From Clostridia bacterium (GTDB taxonomy: Bacteria > Bacillota > Clostridia > Christensenellales > CAG-1252), in assembly GCA_009928745.1 (NCBI GenBank), contig SACC01000058.1, positions 1-7,104 on the forward strand: 7,104 bases of DNA, given 5' to 3'. Below the pieces are notes generated by a model, which saw only the letters and a list, made by a program, of their open reading frames with translations, was not told where the DNA came from and searched no databases. The position numbers and the translations under genes are program-made. Below are positions 1 to 6,144 of this stretch, in pieces; position 1 is the first letter of the stretch, and each line of letters opens with the position of its first letter.

Positions 1-424
1 CGGCAATGGAGAGCGCAATCCTTTCCGCCATCTCCTCAATAAGCGCAAACGGCGTCTCGAGTAATGCGCCCAAAACATTGTCGCATTTTTCCGCTACAAC
101 ACCAAGAATCCCTATGTCGCCGAGCATTTTGTGCGGCGAATTAAGCGCGCCGCCCGCCTTTATCCCTCCGCTGCGTATTTTCACTCGTCCTATCTCGTGC
201 GCTTCGCCGACAGCCGCGTCAACCGCGACAACACTTGAAGAAACATGAAAAGAATCAAGCATATTGCGATAATCAGGCAGGTTGACGCCGTTAACAGGAT
301 ATTGCTCTGTGCCGTATACCGGACAGGGGAGTTTATACTTGTTGCGCAAAAGTCCGCCGACAACGGGACCCAGCGCATCGCCGCTTATTTTATCGCTTCC
401 AATACAAATTATTACAAAATTCAT
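1..424 (-). CDS. yyaC: YyaC-family (DUF1256) putative sporulation protease, 5' part; gene continues past the left edge
   Basis: Reading the minus strand from the ATG at 424-422 gives 141 codons with no stop before the window ends, so only the N-terminal part is visible. Family hallmarks seen in order are CIGSDKISGDALGPVVG (residues 7-23), VYGTEQYPVNGVNL (36-49), VAVDAAVGE (66-74), GGIKAGGALN (86-95) and GDIGILGVV (102-110). These match the YyaC/DUF1256 family, which has the GPR/hydrogenase-maturation-protease type of fold and is associated with endospore formation in Bacillota. The protease role is inferred from fold and family; no substrate is evident. The start is supported by GAGGT a few bases upstream, and the family motif begins almost at once, so the N-terminal extension of B. 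subtilis YyaC appears to be absent. It is transcribed divergently from the tail-like gene at 620. Confidence 0.85.
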   Translation of the reverse strand, partial: MNFVIICIGSDKISGDALGPVVGGLLRNKYKLPCPVYGTEQYPVNGVNLPDYRNMLDSFHVSSSVVAVDAAVGEAHEIGRVKIRSGGIKAGGALNSPHKMLGDIGILGVVAEKCDNVLGALLETPFALIEEMAERIALSIA

Positions 425-427
425 AAT

Positions 428-432
428 ACCTC
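428..432 (-). promoter_or_regulatory. Ribosome binding site of the yyaC-like gene
   Basis: The minus strand reads ACGAGGTATTATG, which places GAGG 4 nt before the ATG at 424-422. The spacing is short, but rsmI in this window has the same arrangement (CGAGGTAATATG). An in-frame GTG farther upstream has no comparable site, so this one fixes the start. Confidence 0.6.
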
Positions 433-477
433 GTTTATGTATGTATTTTTTTGATGCCACGCACCATTTATAAGAGC

Positions 478-517
478 ATTAAGGAAGCGCTTTGCATTAT
501 CCATTGAGTTCCTTAAT
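478..517. repeat. Inverted repeat with 9-bp perfect arms in the divergent intergenic region
   Basis: ATTAAGGAA (478-486) is the exact reverse complement of TTCCTTAAT (509-517), with 22 nt between them. The left arm runs into the 8-bp palindrome AAGCGCTT (485-492), which resembles the core of a catabolite-repression (cre) site, although the flanks fit poorly. It lies between the yyaC-like start and the promoter-like hexamers, in the presumed leader of the minus-strand gene. It could be a hairpin in that leader or a protein-binding site; neither can be shown from sequence alone. No U-run follows on either strand, so a terminator is unlikely. Confidence 0.35.
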
Positions 518-533
518 AATCGTAATCCAAGTT

Positions 534-559
534 TTGACAGCGGCAGACAATTATATACT
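534..559 (+). promoter_or_regulatory. Weak promoter candidate for the tail-like gene
   Basis: A perfect TTGACA lies at 534-539 and TATACT at 554-559, but the gap is only 14 nt, shorter than the preferred 17 for the housekeeping sigma factor. A 17-nt gap would place ACTGAC in the -10 position, which is poor. On the opposite strand the same bases read GTATA (558-554), then 15 nt, then GTCAAAACTT (538-529), a partial match to a forespore sigma-F type promoter facing yyaC. Both readings are tentative. Confidence 0.25.
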
Positions 560-585
560 GACAGTCGAGAGTGTTTTCGTGTAAG

Positions 586-597
586 TTTAAGCTTAAA
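586..597. promoter_or_regulatory. 12-bp perfect palindrome TTTAAGCTTAAA before the tail-like gene
   Basis: TTTAAGCTTAAA is self-complementary over its full length and ends 6 nt before the ribosome binding site at 604-611. Its place between the candidate promoter and the start codon would suit an operator. AT-rich palindromes also arise by chance, and no regulator gene lies beside it. Confidence 0.25.
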
Positions 598-603
598 ATT
601 CAC

Positions 604-611
604 AAGGGAGG
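604..611 (+). promoter_or_regulatory. Strong ribosome binding site of the tail-like gene
   Basis: AAGGGAGG ends 8 nt before the ATG at 620-622. A second ATG at 615-617 sits only 3 nt after the site and reads ATG GAA TGA, stopping at once, so 620 is the real start. The two ATGs share the overlap ATGGAATGA. Confidence 0.75.
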
Positions 612-619
612 AAAATGGA

Positions 620-1918
620 ATGATTATTATTAATGGAACTCTAAAAGATAAGGAACTGTCGTTAGAAAATATAAGCGCCAACCAAGGCGAGGCGGGTAAT
701 GTTACGCTAACAGTCGCGCTTACTCCGCAGCCGGAGATTACATATTATTTTGAATTTATGTGTCCTTACGGGAGGATTTATCTGTCACAGGCGTTGACGG
801 TAGAAGATAGCGCAATCAATTACGCCGTGCCTTCCTGCGTTATGCTGGTTGCTGGCAAAGTATATGTTCAGCTTATCGGACGGTCAGAAGAGGGAATCGT
901 ATTAAAATCAATTAAGAACGCCTCGGCGTCCTTTGAAGTATTGCCCTCGATTAACGGCGTCGGGCATATTGAAAACCACAGCGATTTTTTATCCGAAGCG
1001 GAGAGAACTCTAGCGCTGACAAGAGAAGCGGCGCAAAACGCAATACAGCAAGCCGCGCAAGCTGCGCAAGCCGCGGCAGAATTGAACGATTTGCTTAATA
1101 CCGTGCTGCAAAAGCTTAATAACAAGGAGCTAGAAGGCAAAAATGCATACGCCTACGCGCAAGAGGGCGGATATACAGGGAGCGAGACGGAGTTTTGCAG
1201 CGCGCTGGCTCGAATGGGGTATATCCTTGAAGATGCGCCGCAAGAAGGCAGGTTTATAAGGGAAAATGGTAATTGGGTGGCTGTTGCCAATCTTCCTAAT
1301 CCAAGTATTGCAGATATTGGCAGCGTGCTTAAGGTCGCCGAGGCGCAAGGAGATGTCCACTATGTTTTGTCTCCTAATGATTACGAGACGGCGCTGCTTG
1401 ACGCAGATAGCGCAACACTCGAAAATCAAGCGCGCAACAATAGCAATGTAAACTTTTATGGCAGCAGAATTAGCTCGACAGATAAGGATATTGACAACAA
1501 ACAGGGTAATTTTGCGCTTAGATTTGCCTTTGAAGGAGCAATAAGCCTGCAATATATCGAAGATAAAATCAATGGATTGATATACAAACGCTCAAAAATA
1601 GGAGACAGCGGTTGGAGCGCGATAACCGTTGAGCTTACGAAAACCTTAAAGACAGAGAATATTGAAATTTCGCCCTCTGACTTTGCGAGAGAAGAGTTTT
1701 ATTATGTTGCAAGGATAAATCTCAATAATCTGTTAGGCTTCAATATCTCCGACAGCACGGTTCCGCTGCTTTTACTCTCCAAAACCAGTCAAATGACCGC
1801 ATATGAATGCGACTTAAAAAAGGAGTTGGAGTTAATTAACGGCGCTCTAGTTGTAAAAGCAGCAAAAGCGCCTTCGCAGCCGTTTAGCGGAGACTTGGTG
1901 CTTATGGGCATAAAATAG
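620..1918 (+). CDS. Phage baseplate/tail-fibre-like modular protein (BppU N-terminal type), standing alone
   Basis: This 432-residue protein has the modular look of Bacillota phage tail tip or receptor-binding proteins. Residues 1-110 form a beta-rich domain (QGEAGNVTLTV, INYAVPS, GKVYVQL, ending SFEVLPSI) that resembles the N-terminal domain of phage baseplate upper protein BppU. Residues 120-170 are a helical Ala/Gln tract (AIQQAAQAAQAAAELN) likely to be a trimeric coiled coil. Residues 172-196 carry the linker GKNAYAYAQEGGYTG followed by SETEF, common in such tail proteins. About 207-250 contains GRFIRENGNWV and an IADIGSVLKV stretch typical of fibre shafts. About 270-337 (FYGSRI, YIEDKINGLIYKR, GWSAI) resembles a pyocin-knob domain, and 345-432 is a beta-rich tip. 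There are no signal peptide or membrane helices. Assignments come from motif recall without a search. No other phage gene is present; the neighbours are a divergent sporulation gene and a transporter operon. It may be a prophage relic or a domesticated protein. Confidence 0.6.
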   Translation: MIIINGTLKDKELSLENISANQGEAGNVTLTVALTPQPEITYYFEFMCPYGRIYLSQALTVEDSAINYAVPSCVMLVAGKVYVQLIGRSEEGIVLKSIKNASASFEVLPSINGVGHIENHSDFLSEAERTLALTREAAQNAIQQAAQAAQAAAELNDLLNTVLQKLNNKELEGKNAYAYAQEGGYTGSETEFCSALARMGYILEDAPQEGRFIRENGNWVAVANLPNPSIADIGSVLKVAEAQGDVHYVLSPNDYETALLDADSATLENQARNNSNVNFYGSRISSTDKDIDNKQGNFALRFAFEGAISLQYIEDKINGLIYKRSKIGDSGWSAITVELTKTLKTENIEISPSDFAREEFYYVARINLNNLLGFNISDSTVPLLLLSKTSQMTAYECDLKKELELINGALVVKAAKAPSQPFSGDLVLMGIK

Positions 1919-1920
1919 AC

Positions 1921-1932
1921 GTATAATTATAC
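1921..1932. repeat. 12-bp palindrome GTATAATTATAC just after the tail-like gene
   Basis: The sequence is perfectly self-complementary and begins 2 nt after the stop codon. It is too AT-rich and lacks the loop and U-run of an intrinsic terminator. It contains TATAAT-like bases on both strands. A binding-site role is possible, but chance is also likely in AT-rich spacer DNA. Confidence 0.2.
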
Positions 1933-1958
1933 AGCGGTCTTAAATATATACATATTGT

Positions 1959-1988
1959 TTGTTAAAACAAAATTAAATGTGGTATAAT
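1959..1988 (+). promoter_or_regulatory. Extended -10 promoter for the exporter-trmN6-rsmI-ZIP operon
   Basis: A perfect TATAAT lies at 1983-1988 and is preceded by TGG (1980-1982), the TGn extended -10 element. TTGTTA at 1959-1964 matches four of six bases of the -35 consensus at an 18-nt distance. Transcription should begin near 1995, leaving a leader of about 88 nt before the ATG at 2083. This is the clearest housekeeping promoter in the window, and no comparable one is seen farther down the operon. Confidence 0.65.
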
Positions 1989-2037
1989 CAATTAGCAAAA
2001 GTGCACAAAAAGATGTAACTCTTTTAATTGCTTTTTT
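1989..2037 (+). terminator. Possible weak AT-rich terminator overlapping the operon leader
   Basis: CAATT (1989-1993) and AAAAG (1997-2001) can pair with CTTTT (2021-2025) and AATTG (2026-2030), leaving a 3-nt bulge AGC and a 19-nt loop. The stem is followed by C and six T residues (2032-2037). Only RNA reading through from the tail-like gene would contain the complete stem, because RNA from the promoter at 1959-1988 should start near 1995. The stem is almost all A-U pairs, so strength is doubtful. Confidence 0.2.
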
Positions 2038-2055
2038 GATTATATCACTTTTTGT
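2005..2055 (+). repeat. Inverted repeat in the operon 5' leader
   Basis: ACAAAAAG (2005-2012) is the exact reverse complement of CTTTTTGT (2048-2055). The partly overlapping pair AAAAGTG (1997-2003) and CACTTTT (2046-2052) offers a competing fold. Both lie inside the roughly 88-nt leader upstream of the AGGAG ribosome binding site (2071-2075). No known riboswitch class is recognised. A-rich and T-rich runs make such pairings easy by chance. Confidence 0.25.
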
Positions 2056-2082
2056 TTGTGTTAAAAAACTAGGAGATGATTA

Positions 2083-4590
2083 ATGAAAGCCTTTGATAAA
2101 ATAATGAAAAAACTGGGCGATTTTGTAGTTAAATTCCGTATGCCGATAATTGGCGTGTTTATTTCGCTCGCTATTCTGGGTATTTTCGGCGTTTTCTTGA
2201 CAAAAATTAATTCTGATGTTTTGTCCTATTTGCCGCCCGATTCGCAAACAGCCCAAGGGATGGCGTTCTTGGAAGAGAATTTTGGTTTGGCAGGCAATGC
2301 GCTCGTTGCCCTTGACAAAGATACAGATTATAACAATATAAAAACATATGCGGAAGAGATTGCGCAAATTGAAGGCGTCACCACGGTGTTATGGATCGGC
2401 TCGCTTGACGAGGTAAAAGTGGGAACAATGGATATAAGCAATCTTGATATGGTTAAAGAAATCCGCGAAAAAGCTGCGGAGATTTTAACGCGCGACGGCA
2501 ACTATCTGATAATGGTCAATATGAGTGTAGGCGCAAGCACCAACGAGGCAGGAGAGGTTCTCGAAGAGATAAAAGATATCCTTGGCGACGAGAGATATGC
2601 TCTTGGCGGTACCGCGCCAATATCACGGCAGGTTTATGACGACGCGATGCGCGAATTGCCATACTTTTTGATAGTTGCAACGCTGCTTGTATTGCTAGTC
2701 CTTGTACTCACCGCTCACAGTTGGATAGAACCCGTTATCTTCATCTCAACGCTTGGCATTGCGGTACTGATTAATATGGGTACCAATTTTATTTTCGGCG
2801 AAATATCCATAATTACCTTTTGCGCTGCGGCAATCTTGCAGCTGGGCATGGCGATGGATTACGCGATATTTTTAACCCATATGTATACCGAAGAACGGGA
2901 AAAGGGACTCGATTCTCACGACTCGGTCAGGAGCGCCTTAAAGCGTACCTTCCCTACGGTATTAGCCTCCGCTCTGACAACGATGGGCGGTATGGGCGCG
3001 TTGTTTTTGATGTCTTTCACTATCGGTAAGGACCTTGGCGGCGTGCTTTTGAAGGGAATAGCCATATCGTTAATAACTGTTATTGTACTGCAGCCTTGTC
3101 TTTTGATAATGTTCGATAAAGTAATCGCGAGGAGTAAGAAAAAAGCGCTTGATTTCAAATTTAAGGGGCTTGCAAAGTTTACGGTTAAGAACAGATTATT
3201 AGTAATTGGAATTTTTGCTGTTTTGATAATTCCGGCATTCTTGGGACAGCATTTTTTGAATTTAAGCTACTTGGATTTTTTACCGAAAAATGAAAGTCCC
3301 AACGAGCTTACCGCATATGTCGAGGATTTGAGCAATCAGTTATTCGTAGCTGTGCCGATAAGCTCTGACAGTTTATTGGAGCAAAAGACTTATATAGACA
3401 ACCTCAACAATTCTCAATATATTAGCGCGGTCACCGGACTTGTCAGCATGTTGCCGCCGGATATGATTGACGAGCAAGGCAAGCTTAAAATAAATATCGG
3501 AATTACCGTGGATATTACAGATGCGGTGCTCAATATGGGCGTGGATATGGGCTTTATCAGTAACGGGTACGCGCTCTATACCATTGCGCTCCGAGAGGAT
3601 ATTTTCCCCGAGAGCGCTGCGGCAACAGAAGCGTTAGCCGAAACTGACAGCATAAGCGCAGGAAGCTTTGATAACTATATCTTAACCGGTATTGTGCAAG
3701 GCGTAAAAGATTTTCAGGATATTACTCCTGTGGATTTTGCAAAAATCAATTTTTTATCGATAGGACTGGTGCTATTAGTGCTGATTCTTAATATGCGTTC
3801 GCTAAAATATCCGATATTGCTCCTATTACTGATTCAATTCGGCATATGGTTCAATTTTAGCATCGACAAGGCGCTCAATAATTCCGTCAATTTCCTGTCC
3901 TATTTAGTAGTGGGATCTATTCAGCTGGGAGCCACTGTCGATTATGCCATACTTTTGACCAATAAATATAAAGAATACCGACGTGAGGGCTGCGACCCCC
4001 TAAAGGCGGCATATACTGCCTCGTCTTCCGCCTCAATGTCCATACTTACCGCAGCAAGTATAATGCTTGTCGCTTGTCTAAGCGTTACTTTCTTAGCGTC
4101 AAACGCTGTTGTAAAAGAGATTGCAGGACTGGTAGCGAGAGGTTCAGTTATAAGCTGTGTGCTTGTATTATGCGTGCTGCCGAGCATATTGGCGTCGTCA
4201 GAAAGATTCGAGCAGTTCGTTAAAGACGGAGGCGGCATTAAGGGCTTATCCGAAAAGTTTTTGCACGACCTTAATGAACAAGCCAAAAAAAGCGCGGAAA
4301 AACTTAAAGAAAGCAAAGACAAGCTGATAGAGAGCGCAAAACATTTTCAAGAGCAGGTACAGGAAAGAACGGACAGTATTGCTAAAGAAATCAAGGAAAA
4401 ACTTCACTTAAACAAGAAAAACACAAAGACCGTTGAAGAGAAGAACGCATTAAGTGAAGCAAAGGGCGATGTAGCTACATTAGAAAAAACAACTGAGGCG
4501 CTTTATAAAGAAGGTCAGGAAGCGTCTGAGAACATAACAGAAGCGGTAGAAACCAAAGAAGCGCCTGACGGAAAGAATAATGATGATTGA
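2083..4590 (+). CDS. MMPL/RND-superfamily exporter with extended charged C-terminal tail
   Basis: This 835-residue inner-membrane protein has the two-fold RND/MMPL layout. Helix 1 is near residues 20-40, a first extracytoplasmic porter loop spans 41-190, helices 2-6 lie between 193 and 345, helix 7 at about 368-388, a second loop at 389-550 and helices 8-12 between 553 and 704. The proton-relay Asp-Tyr pairs known from MmpL3 appear in both halves: GMAMDYAIF (D259/Y260) and GATVDYAIL (D620/Y621). Both halves are therefore intact, and proton-driven export of a lipid or other hydrophobic compound is likely by family; the substrate is unknown. Residues 706-835 form an unusual cytoplasmic extension rich in Lys, Glu, Ala and Gln, predicted helical (for example NEQAKKSAEKLKES). 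The start follows AGGAG with 7 nt spacing. It is first in a four-gene cluster and overlaps trmN6 by 11 nt. No membrane-fusion or outer-membrane partner is encoded nearby. Confidence 0.88.
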   Translation: MKAFDKIMKKLGDFVVKFRMPIIGVFISLAILGIFGVFLTKINSDVLSYLPPDSQTAQGMAFLEENFGLAGNALVALDKDTDYNNIKTYAEEIAQIEGVTTVLWIGSLDEVKVGTMDISNLDMVKEIREKAAEILTRDGNYLIMVNMSVGASTNEAGEVLEEIKDILGDERYALGGTAPISRQVYDDAMRELPYFLIVATLLVLLVLVLTAHSWIEPVIFISTLGIAVLINMGTNFIFGEISIITFCAAAILQLGMAMDYAIFLTHMYTEEREKGLDSHDSVRSALKRTFPTVLASALTTMGGMGALFLMSFTIGKDLGGVLLKGIAISLITVIVLQPCLLIMFDKVIARSKKKALDFKFKGLAKFTVKNRLLVIGIFAVLIIPAFLGQHFLNLSYLDFLPKNESPNELTAYVEDLSNQLFVAVPISSDSLLEQKTYIDNLNNSQYISAVTGLVSMLPPDMIDEQGKLKINIGITVDITDAVLNMGVDMGFISNGYALYTIALREDIFPESAAATEALAETDSISAGSFDNYILTGIVQGVKDFQDITPVDFAKINFLSIGLVLLVLILNMRSLKYPILLLLLIQFGIWFNFSIDKALNNSVNFLSYLVVGSIQLGATVDYAILLTNKYKEYRREGCDPLKAAYTASSSASMSILTAASIMLVACLSVTFLASNAVVKEIAGLVARGSVISCVLVLCVLPSILASSERFEQFVKDGGGIKGLSEKFLHDLNEQAKKSAEKLKESKDKLIESAKHFQEQVQERTDSIAKEIKEKLHLNKKNTKTVEEKNALSEAKGDVATLEKTTEALYKEGQEASENITEAVETKEAPDGKNNDD

Positions 4591-5308
4591 GCAACTAAAC
4601 AAGGACGAAAGACTGGACGACCTTAATTATAAGGGAATGAAAATACTGCAGTCTAAAGCTCTGTATTGTTTTACTTCGGATGCGGTAATACTTGCAAACA
4701 TTGTTAAAGCGAACTCAAAAGCAAAGGTTGCGGATTTGTGCAGCGGCTCGGGCGTTATTGCCTTGTTAATCGCAGCTAAGACAAACGCCGAAAAGGTGGT
4801 GGGAATTGAGCTGCAACCAAGACTTGCCGATCTTGCTCAAAGATCAATAAGCCTTAATAACCTTAGCGAAAAAGTAGAGATAAAGAACGCCGATATTAAA
4901 GATAGCGTTGCTTTGCTCGGTCACGGAAGCCAAGATATTGTGGTATGCAATCCCCCTTATTATCGCATGGGAGAAGGCGAAATGAGCGATAATCCTGAAA
5001 TTGCCCTTTGCCGTCACGAGGTTGCAATAACGCTTGAGCAAATAGTAAATATCGCGGCAAAACTTGTCAAGTTCGGAGGCAAATTCTATATTGTTTACCG
5101 CGCTGACAGGCTCAGCGAGCTACTATGCTTATTGAGCGGCGCAGGGCTTGAACCTAAACGCCTCTACAGTATACAGCCTGCTGCGAATAAAGCGGTGGAT
5201 ACAGTAGTAGTTATGGCAAAACGCGGCGCCGATAAAGGAATTGTTGTGGAAAATTGGCTGCGCGAGGCGCTCGAATACGAATTATACGGAAAAAATAATA
5301 CGAGGTAA
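4580..5308 (+). CDS. trmN6: TrmN6/YabB-like tRNA (adenine-N6)-methyltransferase
   Basis: This 242-residue Rossmann-fold, SAM-dependent methyltransferase belongs to the YfiC/TrmN6/YabB family. FTSDAVILAN (31-40) is the family's N-terminal motif, ADLCSGSGVIALLIA (51-65) is the SAM-binding motif I, GIELQP (75-80) is the acidic strand-2 end, NPPYY (124-128) is the N6-adenine catalytic motif, and CRHE (144-147) matches the usual ARHE. By family, the E. coli enzyme makes m6A37 in tRNA1(Val); the exact target here is inferred. The start overlaps the exporter's 3' end by 11 nt, and two adjacent ATGs (4580 and 4583) are possible. GGAAAG at 4570-4575 gives a short 4-nt gap to the first and a better 7-nt gap to the second, so the protein may begin one residue later. 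Overlap suggests translational coupling. Confidence 0.9.
   Translation: MMIEQLNKDERLDDLNYKGMKILQSKALYCFTSDAVILANIVKANSKAKVADLCSGSGVIALLIAAKTNAEKVVGIELQPRLADLAQRSISLNNLSEKVEIKNADIKDSVALLGHGSQDIVVCNPPYYRMGEGEMSDNPEIALCRHEVAITLEQIVNIAAKLVKFGGKFYIVYRADRLSELLCLLSGAGLEPKRLYSIQPAANKAVDTVVVMAKRGADKGIVVENWLREALEYELYGKNNTR
5302..5306 (+). promoter_or_regulatory. Ribosome binding site of rsmI, overlapping the trmN6 stop
   Basis: GAGGT (5302-5306) lies in the last codons of trmN6 and shares the T of its TAA stop (5306-5308). The rsmI ATG follows at 5310-5312, 4 nt after GAGG. The site sets the rsmI start here and makes an ATG at 5241 unnecessary. Confidence 0.65.
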
Positions 5309-5309
5309 T

Positions 5310-6107
5310 ATGCTATATTTAGTTGGAACACCTATCGGAAATCTCAAAGATATTACCGGACGCGCGCTGGAAACGCTCGCTGCGGTAGATTATATAGCCT
5401 GTGAAGATACCCGACATTCGGGTATGATGCTCAATCATTACGGTATAAAAAAACCGCTTATCAGCTACTACAAGCACAGAGAACAGGAAAGCTCCGAAAG
5501 GATATTAGGCTTGCTGAAAGAAGGTAAAAATGTGGCGATAATATCCGATGCAGGTATGCCGTGTATCAGCGACCCCGGCAGCGTTCTCGTTGCGAAGGCA
5601 AGGGAGGAAGGTTGCGAAATATGCGTTATTCCAGGACCCTCCGCAGTAGTCTCCGCAGTGACCTTAGCAGGCATTTCTGGCGGCTTTGTGTTTCTGGAGT
5701 TTTTAGCAGAAAAGACGAAGGACAGAAAAGCGCAGCTTGAACCTTTTATCAATTCTCCGCTTCCTCTTGTTATGTATTGCTCTCCGCACGACCTGGACAA
5801 AACCCTAAACTATCTTTCAGAAACCTTGGGGGACAGGAAATTGCAGATAGTTAAGGAAATCACCAAAATATACGAGGGTGTCGAGATTACCACGCTTGCT
5901 ATAGGAACACAAAGAGATAAAAAAGGTGAATATGTGTTAATCGTTGAGGGTAAAGATAATAAGTTCTGCACTGATTTATCGGTAGAAGACCAATTAATAG
6001 AGCTTATGGGTTCGGGGCTATGCAAAAAGGACGCTATTAAAAAGGTAGCCGAACAAAGAAAGGTAAAAAAGGACGATATATATAAAATAGCTATAAATAT
6101 CAAGTAA
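5310..6107 (+). CDS. rsmI: RsmI, 16S rRNA (cytidine-1402-2'-O)-methyltransferase
   Basis: This 265-residue protein is a tetrapyrrole-methylase-fold enzyme that, by family, uses SAM to 2'-O-methylate C1402 in the decoding centre of 16S rRNA. Family motifs are YLVGTPIGNLKDIT (3-16), CEDTRH (31-36), ISDAGMPCISDPG (78-90), IPGPSAVVSAV (107-117), VKEITKIYEG (181-190) and the C-terminal KKDAIKKVAEQRKVKKDDIY stretch (239-258). The length is slightly below the E. coli enzyme. The ATG at 5310 is chosen because the conserved LYLVGTPIGN must sit at the N-terminus and a ribosome binding site precedes it; starting at 5241 would add 23 unrelated residues overlapping trmN6. Two usual motifs are altered: the common GFLP reads EFLA (130-133), and YESPHR reads YCSPHD (156-161). 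The order trmN6-rsmI matches yabB-yabC of B. subtilis, but the small GIY-YIG gene yazA normally between them is missing. Confidence 0.93.
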   Translation: MLYLVGTPIGNLKDITGRALETLAAVDYIACEDTRHSGMMLNHYGIKKPLISYYKHREQESSERILGLLKEGKNVAIISDAGMPCISDPGSVLVAKAREEGCEICVIPGPSAVVSAVTLAGISGGFVFLEFLAEKTKDRKAQLEPFINSPLPLVMYCSPHDLDKTLNYLSETLGDRKLQIVKEITKIYEGVEITTLAIGTQRDKKGEYVLIVEGKDNKFCTDLSVEDQLIELMGSGLCKKDAIKKVAEQRKVKKDDIYKIAINIK

Positions 6108-6144
6108 GAATAATACATTATATTGATGGCAAAAAGGAAGTAAT

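Noticed and set aside
6..378. Short frames on both strands at the left edge (6-248 +, 245-454 +, 190-378 -)
   Set aside because: They overlap the edge-truncated yyaC-like frame, whose family motifs are unambiguous.
482..497. Catabolite-repression (cre) site around AAGCGCTT
   Set aside because: Only the core matches; about three fixed positions of the consensus flanks differ, so it is mentioned only as a resemblance.
615..623. Tiny leader frame ATG GAA TGA overlapping the tail-like gene start
   Set aside because: Only two codons, and its ATG is 3 nt from the Shine-Dalgarno sequence, too close for efficient initiation.
421..681. Minus-strand 86-codon frame across the divergent intergenic region
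   Set aside because: It covers the yyaC ribosome binding site and the tail-like gene start, shows no recognisable domain, and has no convincing start signal.
1130..1552. Minus-strand 140-codon frame inside the tail-like gene
   Set aside because: It lies wholly antisense to a well-supported reading frame, and its translation is Cys/Arg/Ile-rich without domain features.
1995..2082. Riboswitch in the exporter leader
   Set aside because: The leader is short and AT-rich, and no conserved motif of a known riboswitch class is visible.
5241..5309. Longer rsmI start at the ATG at 5241
   Set aside because: It would add 23 residues unlike RsmI and overlap trmN6, while the ATG at 5310 has a ribosome binding site and places LYLVGTPIGN at the N-terminus as the family requires.
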